Shown here: piece by piece, positions 17,036 to 26,712 of the stretch
How positions within the stretch are numbered: position 1 is the stretch's first letter
Layout: each line of letters starts with the position of its first letter
NCBI RefSeq assembly: GCF_002903165.1
Contig: NZ_PPSK01000012.1
Location: 62,001-126,000, forward strand
Direction of reading: 5' to 3'
DNA: 64,000 nucleotides
Source: Halopseudomonas oceani
Lineage (GTDB): Bacteria; Pseudomonadota; Gammaproteobacteria; Pseudomonadales; Pseudomonadaceae
Position numbers and translations under genes: made by a program
The notes under the pieces: generated by a model
Told to the model about the DNA's origin: nothing
The model's input: only the letters and a program-made list of their open reading frames with translations
Databases searched by the model: none

Positions 17036-18682
17036 ATGAACCCCATTTGCCGTCTGACACCCCGGCATGCCGCGCAGCAATGGCTTACCCGTTTGCTGCT
17101 GCTGTGTCTGTGCAGTCTGCCTCTGCACGCCAGCGCCCAGGAGGCTGAACCAGCCCCCGCAGAACCCACCTTTGACGAACTGGTCCGCCAACTGGCGACC
17201 GGCAACCTGCGCCAGCGCGCAGCCACCGTCGAGCAACTGGCCACCCATCAAGACGAACGTCTGGCCGACATTTTCAACGCCCTGGTGGCCGGCGATCTGC
17301 TGGCCAGCAAGGACAAACCACCGGTCATCGCCATTCGCAGTGGCGACCAGCTCACCAGCGCCCTGGACGGCTCAGACCTGACCGGCACCGCCGGCCTGCG
17401 CCGCATTCCGGTGAACAACAGCCTGCGCACCCAACTGCGCGGGATGGTTGCCCAGCTCAACCTGACCCATCCCAACAGCGACAAACGCTACGATGCCGTT
17501 CAGCGCTTTATTCGTGACGGAGTGGATGCCGAGACTGCCACGCTGCTGCGCCAGCACCAGCCCGTTGAGGAGTCTGGCCGGGTGAACGACGCAATCGACG
17601 CAGCGCTGGCCCTGTTTGACTTGCAGAACGGTGACCGCGATCAACGCATGGCCGCCATTGACACCCTCAGCGGTTCTCTTGAACAGGAGGCCCGCAACGC
17701 TCTGCGCAGCGTCGCCGAGAACGATGAAGACGCAACACTGCGTGCCGCCGCCGCCAAGGCGATCGACTCTATTCAGGGCCGCATCGACTTCTACCGCTTT
17801 ATCGAAAACGTATTCTTCGGCCTCAGCCTGGGTTCGATTCTGCTGCTGGCCGCTATCGGCCTGGCCATCACCTTCGGCGTGATGGGCGTGATCAACATGG
17901 CCCACGGCGAGCTGATCATGATCGGCGCCTACACCACCTGGGGCATTCAGGTGCTGTTCCCGGATCTGATCGAGTGGAGCCTGCTGATTGCCATTCCGGC
18001 AGCCTTCCTGATCACCGCACTGGTCGGCATCGCCATCGAACGCGGGGTCATCCGCTTCCTCTATGGCCGCCCGCTGGAAACCCTGCTGGCAACCTTCGGC
18101 CTGAGTCTGGTCCTGCAGCAGGCGGTCCGCACCCTGTTCAGCCCGCTCAACCGCTCGGTCACCTCACCCGAGTGGATCAGCGGCACCCTGGCCATCAACC
18201 CGGTGCTGTCGATCACCTATACCCGTCTGTACATCCTATTGTTCGGGCTGGCGGTGTTCTTCGCCCTGATGCTGGTCATGAAGCGCACCAGCCTCGGCCT
18301 CAAGGTCCGCGCCGTCTCGCAGAACCGCGCCATGGCCCGCGCCGTGGGTGTGCGCTCCAACTGGATCGACGCCCTTACCTTTGGCCTGGGTTCCGGCATC
18401 GCCGGGGTAGCAGGTGTTGCCCTGTCGCAGATCACCAACGTCGGCCCCAACCTCGGCCAGGCCTACATCATCGACTCGTTCATGGTGGTGGTATTCGGCG
18501 GCGTGGGTAACCTCTGGGGCACGCTGGTCAGCGCCATGAGCCTGGGTCTGATCAACAACTTCCTCGAGCCCTGGGCCGGCGCCATGCTCGCCAAGGTGCT
18601 GGTGCTGATCATGCTGATCCTGTTTATCCAGAAGAAACCCAAGGGACTCTTCCCGCAGAAAGGACGGGCCGCGGCTGACTGA
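17036..18682 (+). CDS. urtB: Urea ABC transporter, permease
   Basis: A 548-residue inner-membrane permease. It has a signal-like N terminus (LLLLCLCSLPLHASA), a periplasmic HEAT-repeat-like extension up to about residue 250, then the LivH-type multi-helix permease domain starting at YRFIENVFFGLSLGSILLLAAIGLAITFGVMGVINMAHGE. The extension is normal for proteobacterial UrtB and distinguishes it from LivH. The start is set at 17036, with AGGACG upstream; an earlier in-frame ATG at 16958 lies within the hairpin and is unlikely. Confidence 0.93.
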   Translation: MNPICRLTPRHAAQQWLTRLLLLCLCSLPLHASAQEAEPAPAEPTFDELVRQLATGNLRQRAATVEQLATHQDERLADIFNALVAGDLLASKDKPPVIAIRSGDQLTSALDGSDLTGTAGLRRIPVNNSLRTQLRGMVAQLNLTHPNSDKRYDAVQRFIRDGVDAETATLLRQHQPVEESGRVNDAIDAALALFDLQNGDRDQRMAAIDTLSGSLEQEARNALRSVAENDEDATLRAAAAKAIDSIQGRIDFYRFIENVFFGLSLGSILLLAAIGLAITFGVMGVINMAHGELIMIGAYTTWGIQVLFPDLIEWSLLIAIPAAFLITALVGIAIERGVIRFLYGRPLETLLATFGLSLVLQQAVRTLFSPLNRSVTSPEWISGTLAINPVLSITYTRLYILLFGLAVFFALMLVMKRTSLGLKVRAVSQNRAMARAVGVRSNWIDALTFGLGSGIAGVAGVALSQITNVGPNLGQAYIIDSFMVVVFGGVGNLWGTLVSAMSLGLINNFLEPWAGAMLAKVLVLIMLILFIQKKPKGLFPQKGRAAAD

Positions 18683-18727
18683 TCGCCGCCGCCGTTTCTT
18701 TTTACAACCGAATTGAACGAGGGAAGT

Positions 18728-19825
18728 ATGCTTACCCAACGACTGTTACTCAGTGATCGGGGCGGAATGCTGGTGCTGGGCCTAGTGCTGCTCACCACCA
18801 TCATCGTGCCGATTCTCAATCTGGCGGTGCCGACCGACTCACCGCTGTACGTTTCCAACTTTACCGTCGGCCTGCTCGGCAAGTTTCTCTGCTTTGCCCT
18901 GCTGGCCCTCTCGGTCGACCTGATCTGGGGCTACGCCGGCATCCTGTCGCTCGGCCACGGTGCCTTCTTCAGTCTGGGCGGCTACGCCATGGGCATGTAC
19001 CTGATGCGTCAGATCGGCGACCGCGGCGTCTACGGCCACCCCGAGCTGATGGACTTCATGGTGGTGCTCAACTGGGACAAGCTGCCGTGGTACTGGCAGG
19101 GCTTCGACATGTTCTGGTTCGCCATGCTGATGGTGCTGCTGGTGCCAGGTCTGCTGGCCCTGGTGTTCGGCTGGCTGGCGTTCCGCTCACGGGTGACCGG
19201 CGTCTACTTCGCCATCATCACCCAGGCGCTGACCTACGCCCTGATGCTCGCCTTCTTCCGTAACGAGATGGGCTTTGGCGGCAACAACGGCCTGAACGAC
19301 TTCAAGGAAATCCTCGGCTTTGATCTGGCGGCCAAGACCACCCGCGTCGGGCTGTTCGTCGCCTCCTCGATTGCCCTGATCCTCGGCTATATGGCCTGCC
19401 GCTACATCGTCACCTCACGCATGGGCCGGGTCATCATTGCCATCCGCGACGCCGAAAGCCGCACCCGCTTCAGCGGCTATCAGGTCGAAAGCTACAAGCT
19501 CTGGCTGTTTGTCTTCTCCGCCATGCTGGCGGCGGTGGCCGGCGCGCTCTATGTGCCGCAGGTCGGCATCATCAACCCGGGCGAGTTCTCCCCGCTCAAC
19601 TCCATCGAAATGGTGGTCTGGGTCGCAACCGGCGGCCGTGGCACCCTGTTCGGCGCCATCGTCGGCGCGTTCAGCGTCAACTACGCCAAGACCTTCTTCA
19701 CCACCTTCTCACCGGAAACCTGGCTGTTCATCCTCGGCGGTCTGTTCGTACTGGTAACCCTGCTGCTGCCCAAGGGCATCGTGGGCCTGTTCGACCGCTT
19801 CAGCCGCAAGGGAGACAAACAATGA
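18728..19825 (+). CDS. urtC: Urea ABC transporter, permease
   Basis: A 365-residue LivM-type permease with about nine hydrophobic helices. Segments such as LLALSVDLIWGYAGILSLGHGAFFSLGGYAMGMYLM and GEFSPLNSIEMVVWVATGGRGTLFGAIVGA are family signatures. The start at 18728 follows GAGGGAAGT. It overlaps urtD by four bases (ATGA), showing tight coupling with the ATPase genes. Confidence 0.94.
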   Translation: MLTQRLLLSDRGGMLVLGLVLLTTIIVPILNLAVPTDSPLYVSNFTVGLLGKFLCFALLALSVDLIWGYAGILSLGHGAFFSLGGYAMGMYLMRQIGDRGVYGHPELMDFMVVLNWDKLPWYWQGFDMFWFAMLMVLLVPGLLALVFGWLAFRSRVTGVYFAIITQALTYALMLAFFRNEMGFGGNNGLNDFKEILGFDLAAKTTRVGLFVASSIALILGYMACRYIVTSRMGRVIIAIRDAESRTRFSGYQVESYKLWLFVFSAMLAAVAGALYVPQVGIINPGEFSPLNSIEMVVWVATGGRGTLFGAIVGAFSVNYAKTFFTTFSPETWLFILGGLFVLVTLLLPKGIVGLFDRFSRKGDKQ

Positions 19826-20658
19826 ACCCGCTTGAACAACTGCGCGAAACCTGGCGCCGCGATCAGGTCTTCGACTTCGTCCAGCCCGCGCCGGACTTTT
19901 CCACCAAGGTCGACACCACCCACGGCCCGATCCTCTACGTGGAAGACGTCAGCGTGAGCTTTGACGGTTTCAAGGCGCTGAACAACCTGAACCTGTACAT
20001 CGATGACGGTGAGCTGCGCTGCATCATCGGCCCCAACGGTGCCGGCAAGACCACTATGATGGACGTCATCACCGGCAAGACCCGCCCGGACACCGGCAGC
20101 GTCTGGTTCGGCCAGCGCATGAACCTGCTCAAGCTCTCCGAGCACGAGATTGCCCGCGGCGGCATCGGCCGCAAGTTCCAGAAGCCGACCATCTTCGAGG
20201 CGCTCTCGGTGTTCGAGAATCTGGAACTGGCCACCGCCTCCAACAAGCACGTCTGGTACACGCTGAATAAAAGCCTGACCGGCGAACAGCTCGACCGCAT
20301 CGACGAAGTGCTCAAGCTGATCGGTCTGAAGGAGCAGTTCCGCATGGAAGCCGGCGCCCTCTCCCACGGCCAGAAGCAGTGGCTGGAGATCGGTATGTTG
20401 CTGATGCAGAACCCGCGCGTGCTGCTGGTCGACGAACCGGTCGCCGGCATGACCGGTGAAGAAGTCGAACACACCGCCGAACTGCTGACCTCGCTGGCCG
20501 GCCGTCACTCGGTCATCGTGGTCGAGCACGACATGGCGTTCGTGCGCTCCATCGCCCGCAAGGTGACCGTGCTGCACCAGGGCTCGGTGCTGGCCGAAGG
20601 CACCATGGATCAGGTGCAGAATGACCCGCGTGTGGTCGAAGTCTATTTGGGGGAATGA
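19822..20658 (+). CDS. urtD: Urea ABC transporter, ATP-binding protein
   Basis: A 278-residue cytoplasmic ATPase of the LivG type. Walker A GPNGAGKTT is at 70-78, the signature LSHGQKQWLEIGM near 184 and Walker B VLLVDEPVAGMT near 204. The N-terminal ~35 residues (RRDQVFDFVQPAPDFSTKV) precede the nucleotide-binding domain, as is usual in UrtD. It forms the heterodimeric motor with UrtE. Confidence 0.95.
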   Translation: MNPLEQLRETWRRDQVFDFVQPAPDFSTKVDTTHGPILYVEDVSVSFDGFKALNNLNLYIDDGELRCIIGPNGAGKTTMMDVITGKTRPDTGSVWFGQRMNLLKLSEHEIARGGIGRKFQKPTIFEALSVFENLELATASNKHVWYTLNKSLTGEQLDRIDEVLKLIGLKEQFRMEAGALSHGQKQWLEIGMLLMQNPRVLLVDEPVAGMTGEEVEHTAELLTSLAGRHSVIVVEHDMAFVRSIARKVTVLHQGSVLAEGTMDQVQNDPRVVEVYLGE

Positions 20659-20660
20659 CC

Positions 20661-21356
20661 ATGCTCAGCATTCAAGGCATCAACCAGTTCTACAACCAGA
20701 GCCACATCCTCTGGGATCTCGACCTCGAGCTGAAAGAAGGCAGCTGCAGCTGCCTGCTCGGCCGCAACGGCGTGGGCAAGACCACCCTGCTCAAATGCAT
20801 CACTGGCCTGCTGCCGGTGAAAAGCGGGCAGATCAGCCTGATGGGCCGCGACATCACCAAGCTCTCGACCGAAAACCGCGCCCGCTCCGGGATCGGATAC
20901 GTGCCGCAGGGGCGCGAGATCTTTCCGCTGCTGACGGTGGAAGAGAACCTGAAAATCTCACTCGGTGCCCGCCCCGACCGTGCCCGGCAGATTCCTGCGC
21001 ATATCTACGAGCTGTTCCCGGTACTCAAGGAAATGAAACATCGCCGTGGCGGCGACCTGTCCGGTGGTCAGCAACAGCAACTGGCGATTGGCCGGGCGCT
21101 GGTGCTTGACCCCAAGCTGCTGATTCTCGATGAGCCGACCGAAGGTATTCAGCCCAACATCGTGCGCGACATCAGCGACGTGATCCGCAAACTCAACACC
21201 GAACTGGGGCTGACCGTCCTGCTGGTCGAGCAGAAACTGCCGTTTGCCCGCCGGGCCGCGGAAAGCTTCTTCATCATGGAACGCGGGCGCATGGTCGCCA
21301 ACGGCCCGATGGATGAGCTGAACGACGACCTGATCCAGCGCTATCTGACCGTCTGA
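20661..21356 (+). CDS. urtE: Urea ABC transporter, ATP-binding protein
   Basis: A 231-residue LivF-type ATPase. Walker A LGRNGVGKTT is at about 33-42, the signature DLSGGQQQQLAIGRAL and Walker B LLILDEPTEGIQPNIV follow. The ATG at 20661 is preferred because GGGGGA ends six bases before it; ATG 20655, overlapping the urtD stop, would have no spacer. This is the last gene of the operon. Confidence 0.93.
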   Translation: MLSIQGINQFYNQSHILWDLDLELKEGSCSCLLGRNGVGKTTLLKCITGLLPVKSGQISLMGRDITKLSTENRARSGIGYVPQGREIFPLLTVEENLKISLGARPDRARQIPAHIYELFPVLKEMKHRRGGDLSGGQQQQLAIGRALVLDPKLLILDEPTEGIQPNIVRDISDVIRKLNTELGLTVLLVEQKLPFARRAAESFFIMERGRMVANGPMDELNDDLIQRYLTV

Positions 21357-21372
21357 TCTCCTCTACCTTTGT

Positions 21373-21389
21373 CGCCGGGCCGCCCGGCG
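21373..21389 (+). terminator. Weak terminator-like hairpin after urtE
   Basis: CGCCGGG/CCCGGCG with a three-base loop just after the urtE stop. There is no T-run, so termination may be partial or Rho-dependent. Confidence 0.4.
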
Positions 21390-21393
21390 GCAA

Positions 21394-21443
21394 TGGGTCA
21401 TTTCCCACCCATCCCCCTCAAAAATCGGGGTGAGAATCCACCC
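21394..21443 (+). promoter_or_regulatory. Two tandem GGGT-N8-ACCC inverted repeats (candidate enhancer sites)
   Basis: Site 1 is GGGT (21395-21398) and ACCC (21407-21410); site 2 is GGGT (21428-21431) and ACCC (21440-21443). Both also share A at position 6 and CC before ACCC. Their centres are 33 bases apart, close to three helical turns, and lie about 121 and 88 bases before the predicted sigma54 start. This is the layout of paired upstream activator sites, most likely for the DctD-type regulator encoded at 26713. Confidence 0.55.
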
Positions 21444-21497
21444 AATACGCCCTCACAGAAAATACAAATTCCTTTAAAAACAGAAACTTCCTTCCTG

Positions 21498-21513
21498 TGG
21501 CACAACGCTTGCT
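21498..21513 (+). promoter_or_regulatory. Consensus sigma54 promoter of the TAXI-TRAP operon
   Basis: TGGCACAACGCTTGCT matches TGGCAC-R-N4-TTGCW at every specified position. Transcription would start near 21524, about 52 bases before the binding-protein ATG. The operon encodes a sigma54-activating response regulator, which supports the assignment. Confidence 0.8.
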
Positions 21514-21575
21514 CTGGTCTATGTGTGATTGCCCACCCTCGGGCCAACAACAAACACAAGAACCGGAGTTATGCC

Positions 21576-22559
21576 ATGAAAACCCTACGCACCCTGGCCG
21601 TTGCCGGCCTGTCTGCCACTGCCCTGCTGTCCAGTTCGTTTGCTTTTGCTCAGGATCGCGCCGGCTGGCCTTCCAGCTTCACCGTCGGTACCGCCAGCCA
21701 GGGCGGCACCTACTTCGCCTATGGTTCCGGCTGGGCCAACTTCATCGCCGAGCAGACCGGTGTTTCCGGCGGCGCAGAAGTGACCGGCGGCCCGGTACAG
21801 AACATGGCACTGGTTCACACCGGCGATCTGGCGTTCGGTTTCACTACCATGGGCCCGGCCCGCGACGCGATCGAAGGCAAAAGCCCACTGGCTCCGGGCA
21901 TGCCGCTGGATAACACCTGCGCCATGTTCCCAATGTACGAAACGCCGTTCTCCATGGCCGCTCTGGGCAGCTCCGGCATCACCAGCGTGAGCGGCATTCC
22001 GGCAGGCACCCGCATCGGCTTCGGCCCATCCGGCTCAACCTCTGACAGCTACTTCCCAAACATGCTGCGCACCCTCGGCGTCCAGTTCGAGCCACGCAAC
22101 GGCAGCTGGGCCGACCTGGGTGGTCAGATGCAGGACGGCCTGCTCGACATGGTCGGCTTCGCCGCCGGTGTGCCGATCCCGACCATCAGCCAGCTGGAAG
22201 TACAAACCTCCGTCAACGTGCTGTCTTTCACGCAGGAAGAAGCTGACAAGCTGATCGCCGCCTACCCGGTTTCCGAGTACATCATCCCGGCTGGCACCTA
22301 CAGCACGGTAAAGGACGATGTGCGCGCCGTCGCCATGTGGAACTTCGCCGTGGCCAACTGTGACCTGCCGGAAAGCTTCGTCTATGAAGTCACCCGCCTG
22401 ACCATGGAAAACAACCCGCGCATGGTGTCCATCCACCAGTCTGCGGTGACCAGCATTCCGGAAAATCGCGACAAGAACACCTTCATTCCGTGGCACCCGG
22501 GCGCGGCGCGCTGGTTTGCCGAGAACGGCTACGAGCTGGACCCGGCACTGGTCAAGTAA
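21576..22559 (+). CDS. TAXI-family TRAP transporter solute-binding protein
   Basis: A 327-residue periplasmic protein with a signal peptide ending near FAFAQ. The mature region WPSSFTVGTASQGGTYFAYGSGWANFIAEQTG and later GFTTMGPARDAIEGKSP fit the TAXI (TRAP-associated extracytoplasmic immunogenic) group. Start at 21576 with CCGGAG upstream. The ligand cannot be read from sequence; glutamate/2-oxoglutarate-like or other carboxylates are known for relatives. It is followed by the fused permease and a two-component system, together forming a sense-and-import unit. Confidence 0.9.
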   Translation: MKTLRTLAVAGLSATALLSSSFAFAQDRAGWPSSFTVGTASQGGTYFAYGSGWANFIAEQTGVSGGAEVTGGPVQNMALVHTGDLAFGFTTMGPARDAIEGKSPLAPGMPLDNTCAMFPMYETPFSMAALGSSGITSVSGIPAGTRIGFGPSGSTSDSYFPNMLRTLGVQFEPRNGSWADLGGQMQDGLLDMVGFAAGVPIPTISQLEVQTSVNVLSFTQEEADKLIAAYPVSEYIIPAGTYSTVKDDVRAVAMWNFAVANCDLPESFVYEVTRLTMENNPRMVSIHQSAVTSIPENRDKNTFIPWHPGAARWFAENGYELDPALVK

Positions 22560-22581
22560 CCCCTTCTTTCCCTGTCCACCG

Positions 22582-22603
22582 CCGCCCGGCCCACGCCGGG
22601 CGG
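22582..22603 (+). other. Hairpin between binding protein and permease genes
   Basis: A 9-bp perfect stem CCGCCCGGC/GCCGGGCGG with loop CCAC and no T-run, probably stabilising the upstream transcript or partly attenuating the permease. Confidence 0.55.
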
Positions 22604-22625
22604 CCCGCTCCCTTGCAGGTGCACC

Positions 22626-24812
22626 ATGACTCAGCTAACTCACTCCCATGCGGATGATCCGCAGGCCACCCTCGCCCCCACCGACCCGGTAATGGCAGAA
22701 GGCGTGGATGACGAACCCGTCGAGGGCAACCGCCGCCTGTATCAAGGCTGGCGCATGCATGGCATGGCGTTGCTCGCCATCGCCTATTCGGCTTTCCATC
22801 TCTATGTGTTGAACGTGTCGCCGATGGAGACCTGGAGCTATCGCATCGTTCACGTCTGCGGCGCGCTGATCCTGGGTTACCTGCTGTTCTCCGGTCGCGG
22901 CTTTGCCGACGCCCCCAGCGCCATGCACCGCTGGCTCAATGTCGCGGCGACTGCCGCGCTGCTGCCCGCAGCCTATGCCCTGTGGCAAACCGTCTCGATG
23001 TACCAGTTGCTCAAAGGCGGCGCCATGCGCGTGCCGGTCGACATCGAAACCCTGCATTTTGGCTGGCCACTGCTGGCCGCTACCGGGCTCGGCATTGTGC
23101 TCAGTTGGCTGCAGCGCCAGCAGCGCGACGGCTTCAACCTGCCGGACCTGGTGCTGATCGTCTGTTCGCTGGCGACGGCTGGCTATTTTCTGGTGATTTT
23201 CAATTCACCTCTGCGCATGAGCACCGGCACCCCCTTCGCGCCCATCGGCATGAGCTTCGCTGCCGTGGCGGGCACCGCGCTGATCATGGAGATGACCCGC
23301 CGCGTCGCCGGTCTCGCGCTGGTGGTGATTGCCCTGCTGTTCGTTGCCTATGTGTTTGCCGGCCCGCATCTGCCGAGCTTCCTCGGCTATCCCGGCCTGA
23401 GCATTCAGCGCTTCTTCAGTCAGGTCTACACCGACATTGGCGTACTGGGCCCGACCACCGCCGTGTCCTCGACCTACATCATCCTGTTCATCATCTTCGC
23501 CGCCTTCTTACAGGCATCGAAGGTCGGCGACTACTTCGTCAACTTCGCCTTTGCCTGCGCTGGTCGTTCGCGCGGCGGCCCGGCCAAGGTGTCGATCTTC
23601 GCCTCCGGCCTGATGGGCATGATCAACGGTACCAGCGCCGGTAACGTGGTCTCCACCGGCTCGCTGACCATTCCGTTGATGAAGAAGGTCGGCTACAGCA
23701 AGAAAACCGCTGGCGCGGTGGAAGCCGCTGCCTCCACCGGTGGTCAAATCATGCCGCCGATTATGGGCGCAGGCGCCTTCATCATGGCCGAGATCACCGG
23801 CATCCCCTACACCGAGATCGCCATTGCGGCGGTCATCCCGGCGATTCTGTACTTCGCCTCGGTGTACTTCATGGTCGACCTGGAAGCGGCCAAGACCGGC
23901 ATGCGTGGCATGCGCAAGGAGGAGCTGCCGCAGCTCAAGGCCCTGCTGCGCCAGGTCTACCTGTTCGTACCCATCCTGATTCTGGTGGTCGCCCTGTTTG
24001 TCGGTTACTCGGTGATCCGTGCCGGCACCCTGGCGACAGTCGCTGCCGCCGTGGTCAGTTGGCTGTCGCCCAACAAGATGGGCCTGCGCGGCATGCTCAA
24101 GGCGCTGGAGCTGGCGGGTATCATGTCGATCCAGATCATCGTGGTGTGCGCCTGCGCCGGCGTGATCGTTGGCGTCATCGCGCTGACCGGTGTCGGCGCG
24201 CGCTTCTCCTCGATGCTGCTGGGTCTGGCCGACGCCAGCCAACTGCTCGCACTGATCTTCGCAATGATGATCTCCATCGTACTGGGCATGGGCATGCCCA
24301 CCACCGCCGCCTATGCCGTCGCCGCCTCGGTGGTCGCACCCGGCCTGATCCAGCTGGGCATCGACCCGCTGACCGCGCACTTCTTCGTGTTCTACTTCGC
24401 GGTCGTATCGGCGATCACCCCACCGGTTGCCCTGGCCTCTTTCGCGGCTGCCGGCATCTCCGGTGCCAACCCGATGCAGACCTCGATGGCCTCGTTCAAG
24501 ATCGGTCTGGCCGCCTTCATTGTGCCGTTCATGTTCTTCTATAACGGCGCGCTGCTGATGAACGACAGTATTCCTGCCATCATCCAGGCATTGATCACCG
24601 CCAGTGCCGGGGTGTATCTGCTGTCGGCCGGCGTTCAGGGCTGGTTCATGAACCTGCGTGCCTCCTGGTTTATCCGCGTCCTGCTGACTGTTGCCGCGTT
24701 CCTGATGATCGAAGGGGGCGGGCTCACCGATCTGGTTGGCATCGCCACTGCGGTCGCCGCCGTCGCCCTGCAGAAGAAGCTCGGTCGGCAGGCAGCACCC
24801 AGCTTGTCCTGA
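22626..24812 (+). CDS. TRAP transporter fused permease (DctQM type)
   Basis: A 728-residue inner-membrane protein in which the small (DctQ) and large (DctM) subunits are fused, as is standard for TAXI systems. Several helices in the first ~220 residues are followed by the large domain with GLMGMINGTSAGNVVSTGSLTIPLMKKVGYSKKTAGAVEAAASTGGQIMPPIMGAGAF, the conserved core. HFFVFYFAVVSAITPPVALASFAAAGISGANP is the matching second conserved loop. Transport is sodium- or proton-driven and depends on the binding protein encoded upstream. Confidence 0.93.
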   Translation: MTQLTHSHADDPQATLAPTDPVMAEGVDDEPVEGNRRLYQGWRMHGMALLAIAYSAFHLYVLNVSPMETWSYRIVHVCGALILGYLLFSGRGFADAPSAMHRWLNVAATAALLPAAYALWQTVSMYQLLKGGAMRVPVDIETLHFGWPLLAATGLGIVLSWLQRQQRDGFNLPDLVLIVCSLATAGYFLVIFNSPLRMSTGTPFAPIGMSFAAVAGTALIMEMTRRVAGLALVVIALLFVAYVFAGPHLPSFLGYPGLSIQRFFSQVYTDIGVLGPTTAVSSTYIILFIIFAAFLQASKVGDYFVNFAFACAGRSRGGPAKVSIFASGLMGMINGTSAGNVVSTGSLTIPLMKKVGYSKKTAGAVEAAASTGGQIMPPIMGAGAFIMAEITGIPYTEIAIAAVIPAILYFASVYFMVDLEAAKTGMRGMRKEELPQLKALLRQVYLFVPILILVVALFVGYSVIRAGTLATVAAAVVSWLSPNKMGLRGMLKALELAGIMSIQIIVVCACAGVIVGVIALTGVGARFSSMLLGLADASQLLALIFAMMISIVLGMGMPTTAAYAVAASVVAPGLIQLGIDPLTAHFFVFYFAVVSAITPPVALASFAAAGISGANPMQTSMASFKIGLAAFIVPFMFFYNGALLMNDSIPAIIQALITASAGVYLLSAGVQGWFMNLRASWFIRVLLTVAAFLMIEGGGLTDLVGIATAVAAVALQKKLGRQAAPSLS

Positions 24813-24871
24813 TGTTGTTTGCCTGAGCGTAGCCAGCTACGCTCAGGCCTTCTGTTTGCGAGCTGTTGAAC

Positions 24872-26689
24872 ATGAAGCACCCGCTCTGGATTGCCTTGAG
24901 CTTTACCCTGGTCGCCATCACCGCCTGGCAGGCTGGCGCCGTGCTGGGCTATCGCCAGGTGGAACGCCAGGGCCGGGACGAATCCTTTCGCTACAGCCAA
25001 CTGATCAGCAACGAAGTCAAACGCTACAACCCGATTGTCACCCTGTCCGCCCAGCACCCCGTACTCCACCAGGCACTGCAACACCCGCAGGATCCAGACC
25101 TGGTTGCAGCCGCCAACGACATCATGCGCGCCATGGCCACCATCGTCGCCAGCTCCGATGTCTATCTGATGGACAGCCGCGGCCACACCATCGCGGCCAG
25201 CAATTATCAGCAACCGGCCAGCTTCATCGGTCAAAACTTCAGCTACCGCCCCTACTTCCGGCGGGCGCTGGAAAAACCGGGGAGCCCCGCGTTCTATTTC
25301 GCTCTGGGCACGACCTCGGAAGTACGCGGACTGTACTTCGCGCATGCCATTCAAACCACCGGTGCCAATCCGCAGCCGCTCGGCGTCATCGCCATGAAGG
25401 TGCAGGTCACCGAACTGGAGCAACAGTGGCATCGACCCGACGCACTCGACGACGCCGAAATGCTGGTAACTGATGCCCAAGGCGTGAGTTTTCTCGCCAG
25501 TCGCCCGGATTGGCTGTATCGCGCCATTGCCCCGCTCGACATTGCCCAGCGCGATCAGCTGGCAAGGGAGCAACGCTACGCCAACCAGCGCATTACCCCG
25601 CTCGACTTCACTGTGAAAGCATCCCCGGTTGGTACCAGCAACGCGACCGAGCGCCTGCTATTGCACGACAAGGGCGTGCATCGCGAGTTTCTTGGCATCA
25701 CCACCCCGCTGCCGAACGAGCAATGGTCTCTGCGTGTGCTGATCGGCACCCGCTCGGTATTCTGGGTACAAGTCCGTTTTCTACTGGTCGGCATTCTGCT
25801 GCTATCAGGTGCACTGCTGGCCTGGCTTTATCTGCGCGAACGCTACCGCCGCGAAGCGGAGCTGGCCGAGCGCAGCATTCAACTCGAACGCCGCGTCAAT
25901 GAGCGCACCGCCGACCTGAAGGCCTCCAACCAGAAGTTGATTGACGAAATACGCGAGCGCGAACGCGCCGAGAAGGAACTCAAAGCCATCCAGCAGGAGC
26001 TGGTGCAAGCCGCCAAGCTGGCGGTGCTCGGGCAAATGTCTGCGGGCTTGAACCACGAAATGAATCAGCCGCTGACAGCAATCCAGACCTACGCCCGCAA
26101 CAGCCGGCGCTTTCTTGAGCGCGGCGACCAGCAGACGGTCGACAGCAACCTCGGCGAGATCATCAGCCTGTGCGACAAAATGGCCGAGCTGACCCGCCAA
26201 TTCAAAGTCTTTGCCCGCAAATCCGAAGGGCTGCCGTCACAGGTTGATCTGCGCCAACCGGTCGACGCGGCAATCAAGATCATCAATGCACAGGACGGTA
26301 TGGAACGCATCGCCATCGACTGGCAGCGCCCGCCGGAACCTGCCATGGTGCATGGTGACCTGATCCGCATCGAGCAGGTCATGGTCAACCTGCTGAGCAA
26401 TGCAGTTCAGGCGGTCGAAGCGGTAGCCGAACCGCGTATCAGCGTACAGATCGAAGAGCGGGGCCAGCAGTTGCTGTGCCGCGTGCAGGACAACGGCCCG
26501 GGCTTGCCCGCCAATACCGAGCAGATCTTCGAGCCGTTTTTCACCACCAAATCTATGAAGCAGGGCCTGGGACTGGGGCTGTCCATCTCCCGGCAAATCA
26601 TGGACGCACTCGGAGGCAGCCTGGTCGGCCATAATCGCGCAGATCAGCACGGCGCCGAATTTGTCCTCAGTTTTCAGACCCGCGCCTGA
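24872..26689 (+). CDS. DctB-type sensor histidine kinase
   Basis: A 605-residue kinase. One helix at the N terminus, a periplasmic double-Cache-like sensor (about 30-285, including YRPYFRRALEKPGSPAFYFALGTTSEVRGLYFAH), a second helix near 295-320, then a coiled-coil linker and the kinase core. The H-box is AGLNHEMNQPLTAIQTYARN; the ATPase core has VNLLSNAVQAVE, VQDNGPGLP and GLGLGLSISRQI. The signature matches the DctB C4-dicarboxylate sensor group. ATG 24872 is preferred over TTG 24866. It lies directly after the TRAP permease and before its cognate regulator. Confidence 0.9.
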   Translation: MKHPLWIALSFTLVAITAWQAGAVLGYRQVERQGRDESFRYSQLISNEVKRYNPIVTLSAQHPVLHQALQHPQDPDLVAAANDIMRAMATIVASSDVYLMDSRGHTIAASNYQQPASFIGQNFSYRPYFRRALEKPGSPAFYFALGTTSEVRGLYFAHAIQTTGANPQPLGVIAMKVQVTELEQQWHRPDALDDAEMLVTDAQGVSFLASRPDWLYRAIAPLDIAQRDQLAREQRYANQRITPLDFTVKASPVGTSNATERLLLHDKGVHREFLGITTPLPNEQWSLRVLIGTRSVFWVQVRFLLVGILLLSGALLAWLYLRERYRREAELAERSIQLERRVNERTADLKASNQKLIDEIRERERAEKELKAIQQELVQAAKLAVLGQMSAGLNHEMNQPLTAIQTYARNSRRFLERGDQQTVDSNLGEIISLCDKMAELTRQFKVFARKSEGLPSQVDLRQPVDAAIKIINAQDGMERIAIDWQRPPEPAMVHGDLIRIEQVMVNLLSNAVQAVEAVAEPRISVQIEERGQQLLCRVQDNGPGLPANTEQIFEPFFTTKSMKQGLGLGLSISRQIMDALGGSLVGHNRADQHGAEFVLSFQTRA

Positions 26690-26712
26690 CGCGCACCCAG
26701 CAAGAGGACGGT

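Noticed and set aside
17036-17790. Long periplasmic extension of UrtB as a novel fusion
   Set aside because: Proteobacterial UrtB proteins normally carry this HEAT-like N-terminal region.
22626-24812. Fusion of the two TRAP membrane subunits as unusual
   Set aside because: DctQM fusion is the rule in TAXI-type systems.
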